A DNA stretch of 64,000 bases from Micromonospora echinospora (GTDB lineage: Bacteria; Actinomycetota; Actinomycetes; Mycobacteriales; Micromonosporaceae): positions 2,418,001 to 2,482,000 of the forward strand of contig NZ_LT607413.1 in the NCBI RefSeq assembly GCF_900091495.1, written 5' to 3'. Below the pieces are notes generated by a model. It did not search any database. It worked only from the letters and a program-made list of their open reading frames with translations, and was not told the origin of the DNA. Every line of letters begins with the position of its first letter. Position 1 is the stretch's first letter. The position numbers and the translations under genes are program-made. Below are positions 35,428-44,322 of this stretch, piece by piece.

Positions 35428-36330
35428 TCACCAACCGACGGTGGTCAGGCTGATCGGCGTGAAGTGGCGGACCTGCGGCTCGATCCACTGGGCCGCGGTC
35501 ACCAGCTTGACCAGCCGGTCGATCGTCTCCGGCGGGCCGGCGACGAAGCTGCGCCGGTCGGCCGGACACCCGTACCGGTCGTCGAAGCAGCCACCGTCGA
35601 AGGCCCGGACCACCATGCCGGCCTCGGCAGCCAGCAGCATCCCGGCCGGCAGGTCGACCGCCTCCGGGCGGTAGCCGACAATGCCGTCGATGTCGCCCCG
35701 GGCCAGCATCACCCAGGACAGCAGCGGCGCCCACAGTTGCAGCACGCGCCGGGCGGTGGAGTCGAGGACCACCTTGAGGGCGCGGGCGGTGCTGTCGTCC
35801 CGGCGTACCTCGTATCCCTGGGTCCAGGCCAGCACCGGCGCGGCCGGCACCGGCCGGTGCGGCGTGCGCAGCGGCTGGCCGGCCGGGCCGTCGACGTGCA
35901 CGAAAGCGCCCTGGCCGCGGACGGCCGACCAGGTACGGCCGGCGACCGGGTCGTGCACCACCCCGAGCACCGGCGAGCCGCGGTCGCAGAGCGCGATCCC
36001 GACCACGTACGCGGGCAGTCCGATCGCCACGTTGTTGGTGCCGTCGAGCGGGTCCACCAGCCACGTCCAGGAGTCGGCGGTGGCGTACTCGCCGCCCTCC
36101 TCGGCGATCACGCCGTGCTCCGGCCAGCGGGCCCGGATCCGGTCGACGATCAGCCGTTCGGCGGCCAGGTCCAGGTCGGTGACCAGGTCGCCGGAGTCGT
36201 TCTTGGTCCAGGCGTGCAGCTCGCCCCGGGTGCCGGGACGCAACAGCCGCCCGGCGGCCTGGGCGGCCTCCACCGCGAACCGGTGTGCGTCACGTAGGTC
36301 TGGCCCGCATCTGCCCGGCTCCACGTCCAT
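35428..36330 (-). CDS. Inositol-monophosphatase-family enzyme
   Basis: The 300-residue protein shows the Li+-sensitive phosphatase motifs: GVIAEEGGEYA (Glu), then WLVDPLDGTNNVAIGLP (DPxDGT metal site), and DLPAGMLLAAEAGMVV at the C-terminal metal site, where the usual Trp-Asp is Val-Asp. The family removes phosphate from inositol phosphates, 3'-phosphoadenosine phosphate or fructose bisphosphate. The specificity here is open. GGAGGAGG lies just before the ATG. It is the last gene of a four-gene unit (38843 down to 35428); the gap to the upstream gene is 14 bp. Confidence 0.87.
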   Translation of the reverse strand: MDVEPGRCGPDLRDAHRFAVEAAQAAGRLLRPGTRGELHAWTKNDSGDLVTDLDLAAERLIVDRIRARWPEHGVIAEEGGEYATADSWTWLVDPLDGTNNVAIGLPAYVVGIALCDRGSPVLGVVHDPVAGRTWSAVRGQGAFVHVDGPAGQPLRTPHRPVPAAPVLAWTQGYEVRRDDSTARALKVVLDSTARRVLQLWAPLLSWVMLARGDIDGIVGYRPEAVDLPAGMLLAAEAGMVVRAFDGGCFDDRYGCPADRRSFVAGPPETIDRLVKLVTAAQWIEPQVRHFTPISLTTVGW

Positions 36331-36344
36331 GCCTCCTCCAGCCC

Positions 36345-36998
36345 TCAGCCCCGTGCCACCAGTCGAGCGATCTGCCGCGCCATCCGAGCTGTCTCCGTGC
36401 TGTCGCAGCGGTCCCGGCGTATCCGGTGGCTGCGCCCGTTCACCGCGCCGAGGCTCAGGTCGCACAAGCCGGGCGTGGCCCGGCCGAGCGCCACGGTCAC
36501 CGCCGGCTGCCCCGGGTCCACCTCGGAGGTGTGGAAGCCACCGGCGCGCAGCGCGTACGAGTTGCCGGCCGAGTGCGTCTCCACGGTGGCGGTCGCCGCC
36601 GTCACCAGCCGATCGGTGGCCGCCATCTCGTCGACGTCGCCCCGGCTGTGCACCTCGTACACCCGCCAGGCGGGGTCGGCGGGTGCCTCGGTCACCTCGA
36701 TCAACTCGTTGCGGACCCGCCCGTGCAGTACGTGACTGAGCAGGTCCCAGCTGTGCGAGTGCATGGTCGATGTGGTCGGCTGGACGGCCGGTGGCTCGGC
36801 CGGCCAGGCGTGTACGCAGATCCCGTCGGGGCCGGTGCGGCTCACCGGCAGACAGGTGAAGCCGAGCGGGTGCCGTACGGCCAGCAACGGCCGCCGCCGC
36901 TCGGCGATGTCGTCGAGGACGTCCAGTACCCAGTCGCGGAGCAGCTCCGGCCGGGTACCCCGGTCGATCTCGCGTTCGAGGTCGGCGTAGCTCATCAT
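36345..36998 (-). CDS. Cupin-like protein
   Basis: The 217-residue product contains the cupin motif-1-like block STMHSHSWDLLSHVLHGRVR (HxH, then Gly) and a later His in GGFHTSEV, consistent with a small metal-binding beta-barrel as in cysteine-dioxygenase-like proteins. The helical N-terminus (about 1-40) and an Arg-rich tail are extra. Its start overlaps the stop of the upstream membrane-protein gene by four bases (ATGA), so they are coupled. The substrate is unknown. It may modify a small molecule handled by the phosphatase encoded next. Confidence 0.65.
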   Translation of the reverse strand: MMSYADLEREIDRGTRPELLRDWVLDVLDDIAERRRPLLAVRHPLGFTCLPVSRTGPDGICVHAWPAEPPAVQPTTSTMHSHSWDLLSHVLHGRVRNELIEVTEAPADPAWRVYEVHSRGDVDEMAATDRLVTAATATVETHSAGNSYALRAGGFHTSEVDPGQPAVTVALGRATPGLCDLSLGAVNGRSHRIRRDRCDSTETARMARQIARLVARG

Positions 36999-37996
36999 GC
37001 GTACGGGTTCCTCGCCTGGATGGCCCGGCTCACGATGTCGGCGACCTCGCGGTCGCCGAAGGACCGGGGTAGTGGCAGCCCGAGCGCGGCGAACAGCCGG
37101 CGGACCTGCTCCACGGAGGGCTCGTCGTCGAGCCTGACCTGCCCAGCAGCCTCGATCGGCACCTGTCGGCTCTGCTCACGGCTGTACTGCATCTCGATGT
37201 TGTAGCGGTTGTAGTAGAGCTCCTTGCGGTCGATCCTCAACGCCGGGGTCTGCGGATTCTCCTGCGTGATGATGACGCAGCTAGAGGAGAGGTCGTAGCG
37301 GAAGGTGGTCATCTGCGCGGAGACCCGGACGTCGATGGTGAGCAGCCCGGAGCGCTGCCGGTGCCAGCAGGCGGCCAGCACGGTCGCGTAGGACTCCTTG
37401 CGGGTGCGGTCGACGGTCCACCGCTCGCCTGGCGCGTCCGGGGCGAGGCTGCGCCGGAACCGTGCGTACCGCTCGCAGACCTCCTCGTCGGTCGGGTCGA
37501 TGATCTCGATGGCGAAGTGCAGGGTGGCGTTACGCCGACGGGCGTGCTCCAGGCACTCGGGCAGGGTGACCGCCCGGGTGTAGGTGCCGGTGCCGCCCTT
37601 GAAGTTCCACCGATCGGTGTGCCGGCGGGCCTCGGCCAGGGCCTGCCCGACCTCGCTGCCGTGCAGGACGCGGACCATGGAGACGCTGTCGATCGCCTCC
37701 CGGGCCCGGTTCAGCGCCCCCTCCGGGCCGATGATCTCCTGCATCTGCGGCACCAGTTCGGCGAGCCGGTCGCGGGTGTCCCGGACCACCTGCCGCACCT
37801 CGCGCTCGGCGGTCTCCCGGCGCAGCCGGTCGCGCAGCAGCGCCTGGGCGAGCAGGCCGAGGACGAGCAGGATGGCGCTGTTCACCACGTCCTGGCTGAC
37901 GCCGTTGTTGAGCCCGAGGACCGCGACGGTCAGGGCCAGGATCAGCCCGATGAACGCGTCGAGATTCTTGACGACCCAGGCGAAGAGGGCGGCCAT
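36995..37996 (-). CDS. Membrane-anchored protein with a C-terminal domain of unknown function
   Basis: The 333-residue protein opens with two hydrophobic helices (about 13-28, AFIGLILALTVAVLGL; and 38-52, SAILLVLGLLAQALL). A charged coiled-coil stretch follows (RDRLRRETAEREVRQVVRDT). The cytoplasmic domain from about 125 has RWNFKGGTGTYTRAVTLPEC and later FAIEIIDPTDEEVCERYARF, a layout that recalls PLD-like effectors, but no HKD motif is present. Two-TM plus coiled coil plus a small enzyme-like domain is a common design of membrane effectors in conflict systems. It is second in the operon, 55 bp after the methyltransferase gene. Confidence 0.7.
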   Translation of the reverse strand: MAALFAWVVKNLDAFIGLILALTVAVLGLNNGVSQDVVNSAILLVLGLLAQALLRDRLRRETAEREVRQVVRDTRDRLAELVPQMQEIIGPEGALNRAREAIDSVSMVRVLHGSEVGQALAEARRHTDRWNFKGGTGTYTRAVTLPECLEHARRRNATLHFAIEIIDPTDEEVCERYARFRRSLAPDAPGERWTVDRTRKESYATVLAACWHRQRSGLLTIDVRVSAQMTTFRYDLSSSCVIITQENPQTPALRIDRKELYYNRYNIEMQYSREQSRQVPIEAAGQVRLDDEPSVEQVRRLFAALGLPLPRSFGDREVADIVSRAIQARNPYA

Positions 37997-38051
37997 GACA
38001 TCCCCCGGTCGACGACGGAACCTCCATGATAGCCCTTTGTCAATGTCATGA

Positions 38052-38843
38052 TCACAGGTTGTCGCGGAGTTCCGTGTCCTGGGGCGACGGTGGTTCGCCC
38101 AGTCGCCGGGCGGCGCAGATCAGCGACCCGCCGAGCGCGGGCGCGACCCGGGCAAGCAGCCGGGAGGTGATCCAGCGCCCGCCGGGCAGCCGCCACCCGA
38201 CGTGGTTGGAACGCAGCGCCAGCGGTGCGAAGCCGGCCCGGCGCAGCACCCGCCTCAGCAGCGACGCGGTGAACGGCCGGATGTGCAACCAGAGGTACGG
38301 GTGCAGCGGATCCACCTGGCGGGGCGCGCGGCCGGCGAGGAACGCCAGCCGGTCCTGGACGGTCGCCAGGTTCGGGGTGGTGAGCACCAGCAGCCCACCC
38401 GGGGCGAGGACCCGGTGACACTCCCGCAGCAGCGCCACCGGGTCGTAGACGTGCTCGATCAGCTCACCGGTCAGCAGCCCGGCGAAGCTGCCGGCGCGAA
38501 ACGGCAGGCCGCGGGTGGCGTCCAGACAGACCGGCAGCGCCCGACCGGCGGTGGCCTGGCGGGCCGCACTTAACGCCGCCTCGGCCATGTCCGCCACCAC
38601 GAGCGGCACAGGCAACTCCGCCGGGTCGACCATGCTGCGCGGGCCGCAGCCCAGTTCCAGCACCGGCCCTCCGCCGAGGACGTCGTCGACCATCAGTCGG
38701 GCCGCGACCGCCCGGCGGATCCGGTGGTACGGGTCGTCGACGTACCCGTTGACCTGGACGCCGTCGTGGTAGCTATGCCGGTTGGCGCGCCGGCCGTGCG
38801 CCTGCGCGCTGCCCGACGAGGCCCCGGTCGGTGGCTCGGCCAT
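38052..38843 (-). CDS. Class I SAM-dependent methyltransferase
   Basis: The 263-residue protein has motif I VLELGCGPR, then PLVVADMAEAALSAARQ (motif II), DATRGLPFRAGSFAGLLTGE (motif III/post) and EHVYDPVALLRECHRVLAPG with LLVLTTPN, as in UbiE/Coq5-like small-molecule methyltransferases. The acceptor is unknown. GGAGGG precedes the ATG; the frame's longer Arg-rich extension is rejected. First gene of the four-gene unit with the membrane-anchored protein, the cupin-like protein and the phosphatase. Confidence 0.88.
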   Translation of the reverse strand: MAEPPTGASSGSAQAHGRRANRHSYHDGVQVNGYVDDPYHRIRRAVAARLMVDDVLGGGPVLELGCGPRSMVDPAELPVPLVVADMAEAALSAARQATAGRALPVCLDATRGLPFRAGSFAGLLTGELIEHVYDPVALLRECHRVLAPGGLLVLTTPNLATVQDRLAFLAGRAPRQVDPLHPYLWLHIRPFTASLLRRVLRRAGFAPLALRSNHVGWRLPGGRWITSRLLARVAPALGGSLICAARRLGEPPSPQDTELRDNL

Positions 38844-39090
38844 CGCACCCTCCGCTGCGGGCGCCGCCTCCGGCGACGGCGACCGCCTCCAGCCTCGCAC
38901 CATCCGGTGTCGCCCGGCGTGACCGCCCCGACGGGCCCGCTCCCGCCGGCGCGACGGCGGGGAGCCGGTGCGACCCGGTCCGGCGCCGGCGCCCGGCACC
39001 AGCGCCGGCGCCCGGCACCGGTCAGCGTGGTGACCGCGCCAGGCTCATCTGCCGGTCGCCGCCTCCTGGCCGCGCGACGGCGCCGACGGC

Positions 39091-39321
39091 ACCGGTGCGG
39101 CAGGAACTGCTGGCCAACGGCGGTACGACGAGGCGCGCGGCCAACGGGACAGTGCCTACACCGGCCGGTACGAGGTGACCGGCGACCACATCGACTACTG
39201 GGACGACAGCGGGTTCACCGCCGACGGCCGCTTCGAAGGCGATGTCCTGCACCACGGCGGCTACCTGTTCTATCGCGAGGGCAGCGCGGCCCACCGGCGG
39301 GCCGTTGCCACGCAGGGGTAG
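39091..39321 (+). pseudogene. Atu4866-domain protein fragment with frameshift
   Basis: From 39121 one frame reads YTGRYEVTGDHIDYWDDSGF and DVLHHGGYLFYREGSAAHRR to a stop at 39319-39321, the C-terminal two-thirds of the small Atu4866 family. The preceding residues QELLANG lie in another frame, one base off, and no start codon or ribosome site is present. Confidence 0.6.
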
Positions 39322-39331
39322 CGGATGGGTC

Positions 39332-40171
39332 TCAGCGAAGCGTCTGCGGGCCGATGACGGACAGCATCTGTAGTTTCTCGTAGCTCTCGCTGCCGGGTAC
39401 GGCGGTGTAGACCAGCAGCGAGTGGGCCTGGCCGGGGTCCACCAGCCGCTGGCAGTTCAGCTCCAGCGCGCCGACCTCGGGGTGGACGAAGTGCTTGACC
39501 TCGTGCGGACGTATCCCGATCTCGTGGTCGTCCCACACCCGCCGGAACTCCTCACTACGGGCCAACAGCAGCTCGGCCAGGCGCGCTGCCCGGGAGTCAG
39601 GGCCCCGGAGGGTGACCAGTTCGCGCAGCCCCGAGGCGTACATCCGGGTCAGGAACGCATGCTCCTCGGGCGCGTAGAGCCTCCGGGCGGCGGGGTCGGT
39701 GAACCACCGGTACCCCGCACTACGGGCCGGTCCGGCGTACCGCGTCGTGTCCCCGGTGAGCGCGACGCCCATCGGGGACTGCCGCAGGGTCTCGCCCAGT
39801 TCGGTGACGATCTCGGCGGGGGTGTCGTCCAGACGGTCGAGCACCCGCAGCAGACCGGGACTGATGTGGTCGTTGGAGACGCCCCTGGGAGGCGGGTTGT
39901 GGCCGGCGAGACGGAACAGGTGGTCGCGCTCGTCGATCGACAGGTGCAGGCCCTGGGCGATCGCGGCGAGCATCCGGTGCGACGGCTGCGGGCCGCGTTC
40001 CCGCTCGAGCCGGGAGTAGTAGTCGGCCGACATGTGGCACAACGAGGCGACTTCCTCGCGGCGTAGCCCGTTCGTCCGGCGGCGCTGCCCACGCGGCAGG
40101 CCGACGTCCTCTGGTTGCAGTGCCTCACGCCGATTGCGGAGGAACTCCGCCAGCCCGGTGCGATCGATCAC
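39332..40171 (-). CDS. XRE-family regulator with MmyB-like ligand domain
   Basis: The 279-residue protein has an HTH at about residues 10-75: LAEFLRNRREALQPEDVGLP, then GLRREEVASLCHMSADYYSR followed by LERERGPQPS. The C-terminal domain (about 105-270), with RWFTDPAARRLYAPEEHAFL and VKHFVHPEVGALELNCQRLV, is the MmyB-like fold that binds fatty-acid-like ligands in relatives. The GTG at 40171 follows GGGGGAG. It is divergent from an SDR oxidoreductase gene 234 bp away, which it probably represses. Confidence 0.9.
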   Translation of the reverse strand: MIDRTGLAEFLRNRREALQPEDVGLPRGQRRRTNGLRREEVASLCHMSADYYSRLERERGPQPSHRMLAAIAQGLHLSIDERDHLFRLAGHNPPPRGVSNDHISPGLLRVLDRLDDTPAEIVTELGETLRQSPMGVALTGDTTRYAGPARSAGYRWFTDPAARRLYAPEEHAFLTRMYASGLRELVTLRGPDSRAARLAELLLARSEEFRRVWDDHEIGIRPHEVKHFVHPEVGALELNCQRLVDPGQAHSLLVYTAVPGSESYEKLQMLSVIGPQTLR

Positions 40172-40405
40172 AACGCTCCCCCTTCGAGTATTGCCTCGTT
40201 TGTATCGCCCGCGGGAAGAGGTAGCCACGGCCCGCCGATCCCCCCATCTGCCGAAGGGGTGACCTGGTGAGCCTGGGATCGGCAGGCCGTGGTTACCGCT
40301 CGGTTTTCGGCCGACGATCGATGACGTGACCGCGGGGCACGAGCTCGACCGGGCTCGACGGCGGATCCACGACAACCCGAACCACCAGTAGAGGGAGCAG
40401 AGCCA

Positions 40406-41350
40406 GTGCCACGTAAATCGATCGACATCATCGTCCCCGACCTGTCCGGGAAGCGCGCCGTCGTCACCGGCGCGAGCGACGGGATGGGCTTGGGGATCGC
40501 CGCACGACTGGCCGCGGCCGGCGCCGAGGTGATCCTGCCCGTCCGCAATCCGCGCAAGGGCGAGGCCGCGGTCACCACCATCCGGCAGGTCGCCCCCGGG
40601 GCGAAGATCTCGTTGCGCAGCCTCGACCTGTCCTCGCTGGAGTCGGTCGCGGCCCTGGGCGACGCCCTGCGCGAGGAGGGCCACCCGATCCACATTCTGA
40701 TCAACAACGCGGGCGTGATGCGACCGCCGAACCGGCAGACCACGGCCGACGGGTTCGAGCTGCAGTTCGGCACCAACCACCTCGGCCACTTCGCGCTGGT
40801 CGCCCGGCTCCTCCCGCTGCTGCGCGCCGGCGGTGCCCGGGTGACCTCGCAGGTCAGCATCGCCGCGCGTCGTGGCCGGATCAACTGGGACGACCTGAAC
40901 TGGGACCGCTCGTACGACGGCATGCGTGCCTACAGCCAGTCGAAGATCGCGTTCGGGCTGTTCGGCCTGGAACTGGACCGCCGTAGCAAGGCGCACGGTT
41001 GGGGCATCACCAGCAACCTCTCCCACCCCGGGGTGGCCCCCACCAGCCTCCTGGCCGCCCGCCCCGAGCTCGGCCGCAGCCAGGACGTCCCCCAGATCCG
41101 CCTGATCCGGGCCCTGTCCGCTCGCGGCATCCTGCTCGGCACCGTCGAGAGCGCGAAGCTGCCCGCGCTCGTGGCCGCGACCGACCCCAGCGCCAAGGCG
41201 GGCGTCCTCTACGGGCCCAGCGGCCCCGGCAACCTTGGCGGCCCGCCCTCCGAGCAGCGGATGTACCCGCCACTGCGCAGCACCGACGAGGCCCAGCGCG
41301 TCTGGCAGGTCTCCGAGCGGCTCACCGGGACCGCTTTCGTCGAGGCCTGA
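40406..41350 (+). CDS. Short-chain dehydrogenase/reductase (retinol-dehydrogenase type)
   Basis: The 314-residue enzyme has the NAD(P) motif [20 protein letters not shown] (TGxxxGxG), NNAGV at [13 protein letters not shown], and the catalytic Ser/Tyr-Lys set around [12 protein letters not shown] and [12 protein letters not shown]. The long C-terminus fits the WWOX/RDH-like extended group. It probably reduces or oxidises a small carbonyl compound with NADPH. GAGGGAG precedes the GTG start. Control by the divergent XRE regulator is likely. Confidence 0.92.
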   Translation: MPRKSIDIIVPDLSGKRAVVTGASDGMGLGIAARLAAAGAEVILPVRNPRKGEAAVTTIRQVAPGAKISLRSLDLSSLESVAALGDALREEGHPIHILINNAGVMRPPNRQTTADGFELQFGTNHLGHFALVARLLPLLRAGGARVTSQVSIAARRGRINWDDLNWDRSYDGMRAYSQSKIAFGLFGLELDRRSKAHGWGITSNLSHPGVAPTSLLAARPELGRSQDVPQIRLIRALSARGILLGTVESAKLPALVAATDPSAKAGVLYGPSGPGNLGGPPSEQRMYPPLRSTDEAQRVWQVSERLTGTAFVEA

Positions 41351-41427
41351 CCATCGGTCGCCCGACCACCACATGAGGAGCCACCTGAGCACCCTCACGA
41401 ACCGGGCGTGAGGGGGCGGCGTTGTCG

Positions 41428-42468
41428 CTACAGGGCGAGGACGGCGGTCATGGCGGCGTAGCTGGCCAGGAGCAGGACGCCTTCGAAGCCGAGGCGGCCC
41501 CAGCCGCACGTCTGCCGGATGAGCAGCCCGCCGAGCAGGGTGGCGGTCATGAACAGGCTGGTGGTGGTCGCCAGCAACTCGTCACTGCCGGCGGTGTGGT
41601 AGATCGACCCGTGGCGGTAGGCGATGTCGCCGGCGACGAGGGTGAGCACGTCGAGGAGGTTCCCGCCGATCACGGCGGCGATGGCGAGGGTGACGGCGCC
41701 GCGGCGCACCGCGGCGATGGCGGTGACGGTTTCGGGCAGGGCGTTGACGATTCCCATGAGCACGCCGCCGACGAATCCCGCAGTAAGCCCGGTGACCTCG
41801 ACGAGGCTCTCGGCGGCGCGGGCGACGAGCCACCCGCCCCCGGCGACGGTGGCGCCGACGATCGCGAACTGGGTCCACAGCCAGGGCAGTGGACGCTGGT
41901 TGAGCGGGCTGTCGGTGTGCGGGATGTCGGGTCGGGTCTCGTCGGTGGCGATGGCCTGCCACATGGGTTGCGCGCCGGCACGGCGGATCAGCGTGAGCCC
42001 GCCCAGGTACGCGGCGACGAGGACGCCTGACATGGGGTTGACACCGGCGACGGTGGTCTCGGGGGTGTAGCTGGCGAGCAGGGCGAGGGCGAGGAGAGCG
42101 ATGAGCAGGGTTCCGGACAGCAGGTTCGACAGCGACGCGGCGGCGTGTTCGAGGTTGGCGCGCCGGTGGAAGGCGTCGGCCACGGCGACGGCGGTGGTCT
42201 GCGCGGCGATCCCGCCGACGGCGTTGCCGTAGGCCAGGCCCGCCTCGCCGCTACCGGCTGCGACGATGGTCATGACGATGCCGGACAGGCCCGTGACGAC
42301 CCCGAAGAACAGCACGCCGAACAGGGCCTCGCCCCACCCGGTGCGGTCGGCGAGGGCGTCACCGAGTCCTGCCAGGCGGATGCTGCCTGCGACGGTGATT
42401 GCTCCGGCGGCGACGAACACGCCGATGCTCCAGGGCAGGGGCCAGGGCAGGGCCGTAAGGTCCGGCAC
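41428..42468 (-). CDS. Sodium/calcium exchanger-family membrane protein
   Basis: The 346-residue product has about ten TM segments in two homologous halves. The alpha-repeat signatures are GVVTGLSGIVMTIVAAGSGE with AYGNAVGGIAAQT in the first half, and GVLMGIVNALPETVTAIAAV with AAVIGGNLLDVLTLV in the second, as in the CaCA antiporter superfamily (GNxxPE-like). It likely exchanges Na+ or H+ for Ca2+ or another divalent ion. It is divergent from a CNNM-type gene, also linked to divalent metals. Confidence 0.85.
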   Translation of the reverse strand: MPDLTALPWPLPWSIGVFVAAGAITVAGSIRLAGLGDALADRTGWGEALFGVLFFGVVTGLSGIVMTIVAAGSGEAGLAYGNAVGGIAAQTTAVAVADAFHRRANLEHAAASLSNLLSGTLLIALLALALLASYTPETTVAGVNPMSGVLVAAYLGGLTLIRRAGAQPMWQAIATDETRPDIPHTDSPLNQRPLPWLWTQFAIVGATVAGGGWLVARAAESLVEVTGLTAGFVGGVLMGIVNALPETVTAIAAVRRGAVTLAIAAVIGGNLLDVLTLVAGDIAYRHGSIYHTAGSDELLATTTSLFMTATLLGGLLIRQTCGWGRLGFEGVLLLASYAAMTAVLAL

Positions 42469-42594
42469 CTGCCGCCTGTTCCCGGAATGACACCATTTAT
42501 GCCAGCTTTCCTCGGCCTCGCCGTGGCGGTGGCGCGTCAGTCGCTACCGTTGGTGCTTCCGGAGGGTCCGGGAAAGGGAGGCGTCGAACAAGCC

Positions 42595-43902
42595 GTGGGC
42601 GGCTATGGCGTGCAGGTCACGCTGGTGCTCGTACTGGTCCTGGTGAACGCAGTCTTCGCGGGCAGTGAGATGGCGCTGGTGTCGCTGCGGGAAAGCCAGC
42701 TCCAGCGCCTGGAGCGGACCTCCCGGGGCGGCCGGGTGCTGGCGAAGCTGGCCCGGGACCCGAACCGGTTCCTGGCCACCATCCAGATCGGCATCACGCT
42801 GGCGGGTTTCCTCGCCTCGGCGGCTGCGGCGGTGTCCCTCGCGGCACCCCTCGTGGGCCCGCTGGGGTTCCTGGGATCGGCGGCGGAGCCGGTGGCGATC
42901 GTGATCGTGACGATCCTGCTGACCTTCGTCACCCTGGTCTTCGGCGAGCTGGCGCCGAAGCGGATCGCGATGCAGCGCGCGGAGGGCTGGGCACTGCTGG
43001 TCGCCCGTCCGCTGGACGCGTTGTCGGCGTTCTCCCGTCCGGCGGTGTGGCTGCTGAGCAAGGCCAGCGACGCCGTGGTCCGGCTGACCGGCGGTGACCC
43101 CGGCGCCCGGCGGGAGGAGGTCACCACCGAGGAACTGCGGGACATGGTCGCCGCGCAGCGAAACCTCACCCCCGAGCACCGGATGATCATTTCAGGGGCG
43201 TTCGAGGTTGCCGAGCGGATCCTGCGGGAGATCCTCGTCCCTCGCCGGGACGTGGTCACCCTGTCGGCGTCGCTCTCCGCGCCGCAGGCGCTGCGGGAGC
43301 TCGGCCGGTCGGGGCAGACCCGGGCCCCGGTGGTGGGCCGTGGCGGCCTGGACGACACGCTCGGAGTGGTGCACATGCGGGACCTGCTCGACCAGGACGG
43401 CCCGGTCGTCGAGCACGCCAGTCCGCCGCTGTACCTGCCGGAGACGTTGCGGGTGACCGAGGCGATCCGGGAGATGCGTTCGCAGCGGCAGCAGTTCGCC
43501 CTCGTCGTGGACGAGCGGGGGGCGATCGACGGGATCGTCACGATGGAGGACCTGGTCGAGGAGATCGTCGGCGAGATCTACGACGAGACCGACCGGGACG
43601 TGCAGTCCGCCGTCCGGGACACGGACGGTTCGCTGCTGCTACCGGGTGGTTTTCCGCTGCACGACCTGCCGGACGTGGGCATCGACCTCGACGAGGACAC
43701 CCTTGAGCCGGGCGACTACACGACGGTGGCGGGGCTGGTCCTGGCGCAGCTCGGCCACATCCCGAGGACGCCGGGTGAGGTGGTGGAGCTGCCCCGTCTG
43801 ACGGCCGAGGTGGTGGAGGTGACGGGCCGGGCCATCACCGGCGTACGCCTGCGTGTCCCGCCCACGCAGGATCACGAGGCCGACGAGGACAGGCTTACCT
43901 GA
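42595..43902 (+). CDS. CNNM/hemolysin-C-type transporter (DUF21-CBS-CorC)
   Basis: The 435-residue protein has three or four TM helices in a DUF21 domain over residues 1-190 (FAGSEMALVSLRESQLQRLE, FVTLVFGELAPKRIAM), a CBS pair over about 200-340 (LVPRRDVVTLSASLSAPQAL, FALVVDERGAIDGIVTMEDL) and a CorC_HlyC tail (GDYTTVAGLVLAQLGHIPRT). The family moves or senses Mg2+/Co2+. A GTG start 14 bases after GGGAGG is used. A longer frame upstream would run into the divergent exchanger promoter. Confidence 0.87.
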   Translation: MGGYGVQVTLVLVLVLVNAVFAGSEMALVSLRESQLQRLERTSRGGRVLAKLARDPNRFLATIQIGITLAGFLASAAAAVSLAAPLVGPLGFLGSAAEPVAIVIVTILLTFVTLVFGELAPKRIAMQRAEGWALLVARPLDALSAFSRPAVWLLSKASDAVVRLTGGDPGARREEVTTEELRDMVAAQRNLTPEHRMIISGAFEVAERILREILVPRRDVVTLSASLSAPQALRELGRSGQTRAPVVGRGGLDDTLGVVHMRDLLDQDGPVVEHASPPLYLPETLRVTEAIREMRSQRQQFALVVDERGAIDGIVTMEDLVEEIVGEIYDETDRDVQSAVRDTDGSLLLPGGFPLHDLPDVGIDLDEDTLEPGDYTTVAGLVLAQLGHIPRTPGEVVELPRLTAEVVEVTGRAITGVRLRVPPTQDHEADEDRLT

Positions 43903-43931
43903 CCGTCCGACCGTACTCAGCTTCTCGTCAG

Positions 43932-44132
43932 GTGGCGTTGTTGGTTTCCCGCCGCGACGCCCTGGACGGCTACCAGAGCCTGCACGCCGGCCACGGCTAC
44001 GCCCCACCCGGCGTGGGCGCGGTCGCCGCCGGCGTGGTCGGTGGCGCGGCCCTTGGCTTCGCCGGCGGCATGGTCGCCGACGAGGTCTTCGACTCCTTCG
44101 GCGACGACGAGGGCGGCGACGAGGAGGGCTGA
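43932..44132 (+). CDS. Small glycine-rich protein or C-terminal gene remnant
   Basis: The 66-residue product has a glycine-zipper helix (GAVAAGVVGGAALGFAGGMV) and an acidic tail (FGDDEGGDEEG). It looks like the end of a larger membrane-associated protein. No ribosome site precedes the GTG. It may be a remnant or a true small membrane peptide between two CNNM genes. Confidence 0.35.
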   Translation: MALLVSRRDALDGYQSLHAGHGYAPPGVGAVAAGVVGGAALGFAGGMVADEVFDSFGDDEGGDEEG

Positions 44133-44235
44133 GCAGCCCGGCCGAAGTCTCCGATCGGCCCACGCGACGGTCACCGGATCGCGGACGGTGCTGCACAGCT
44201 TGTTCCCAGCCCGGCGGGCTAACCTCGGGCGTCTT

Positions 44236-44322
44236 ATGAACGATCTTCCTTCCCATAGTCCCTGGCCCCTGATCGTCGAGGCCGCCGCAGTAGCGGCCCA
44301 AGCGGCAGGGGCTGATCGATGA
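44236..44322 (+). CDS. 28-residue leader peptide overlapping the next CNNM gene
   Basis: The frame MNDLPSHSPWPLIVEAAAVA continues for eight more codons and stops at 44322, overlapping the ATG of the following gene by four bases (ATGA). This arrangement allows translational coupling. No family is known. Confidence 0.4.
   Translation: MNDLPSHSPWPLIVEAAAVAAQAAGADR

Noticed and set aside
42469..42594. Metal riboswitch before the CNNM-type gene
   Set aside because: The gap is short and no conserved riboswitch pairing could be traced by eye.
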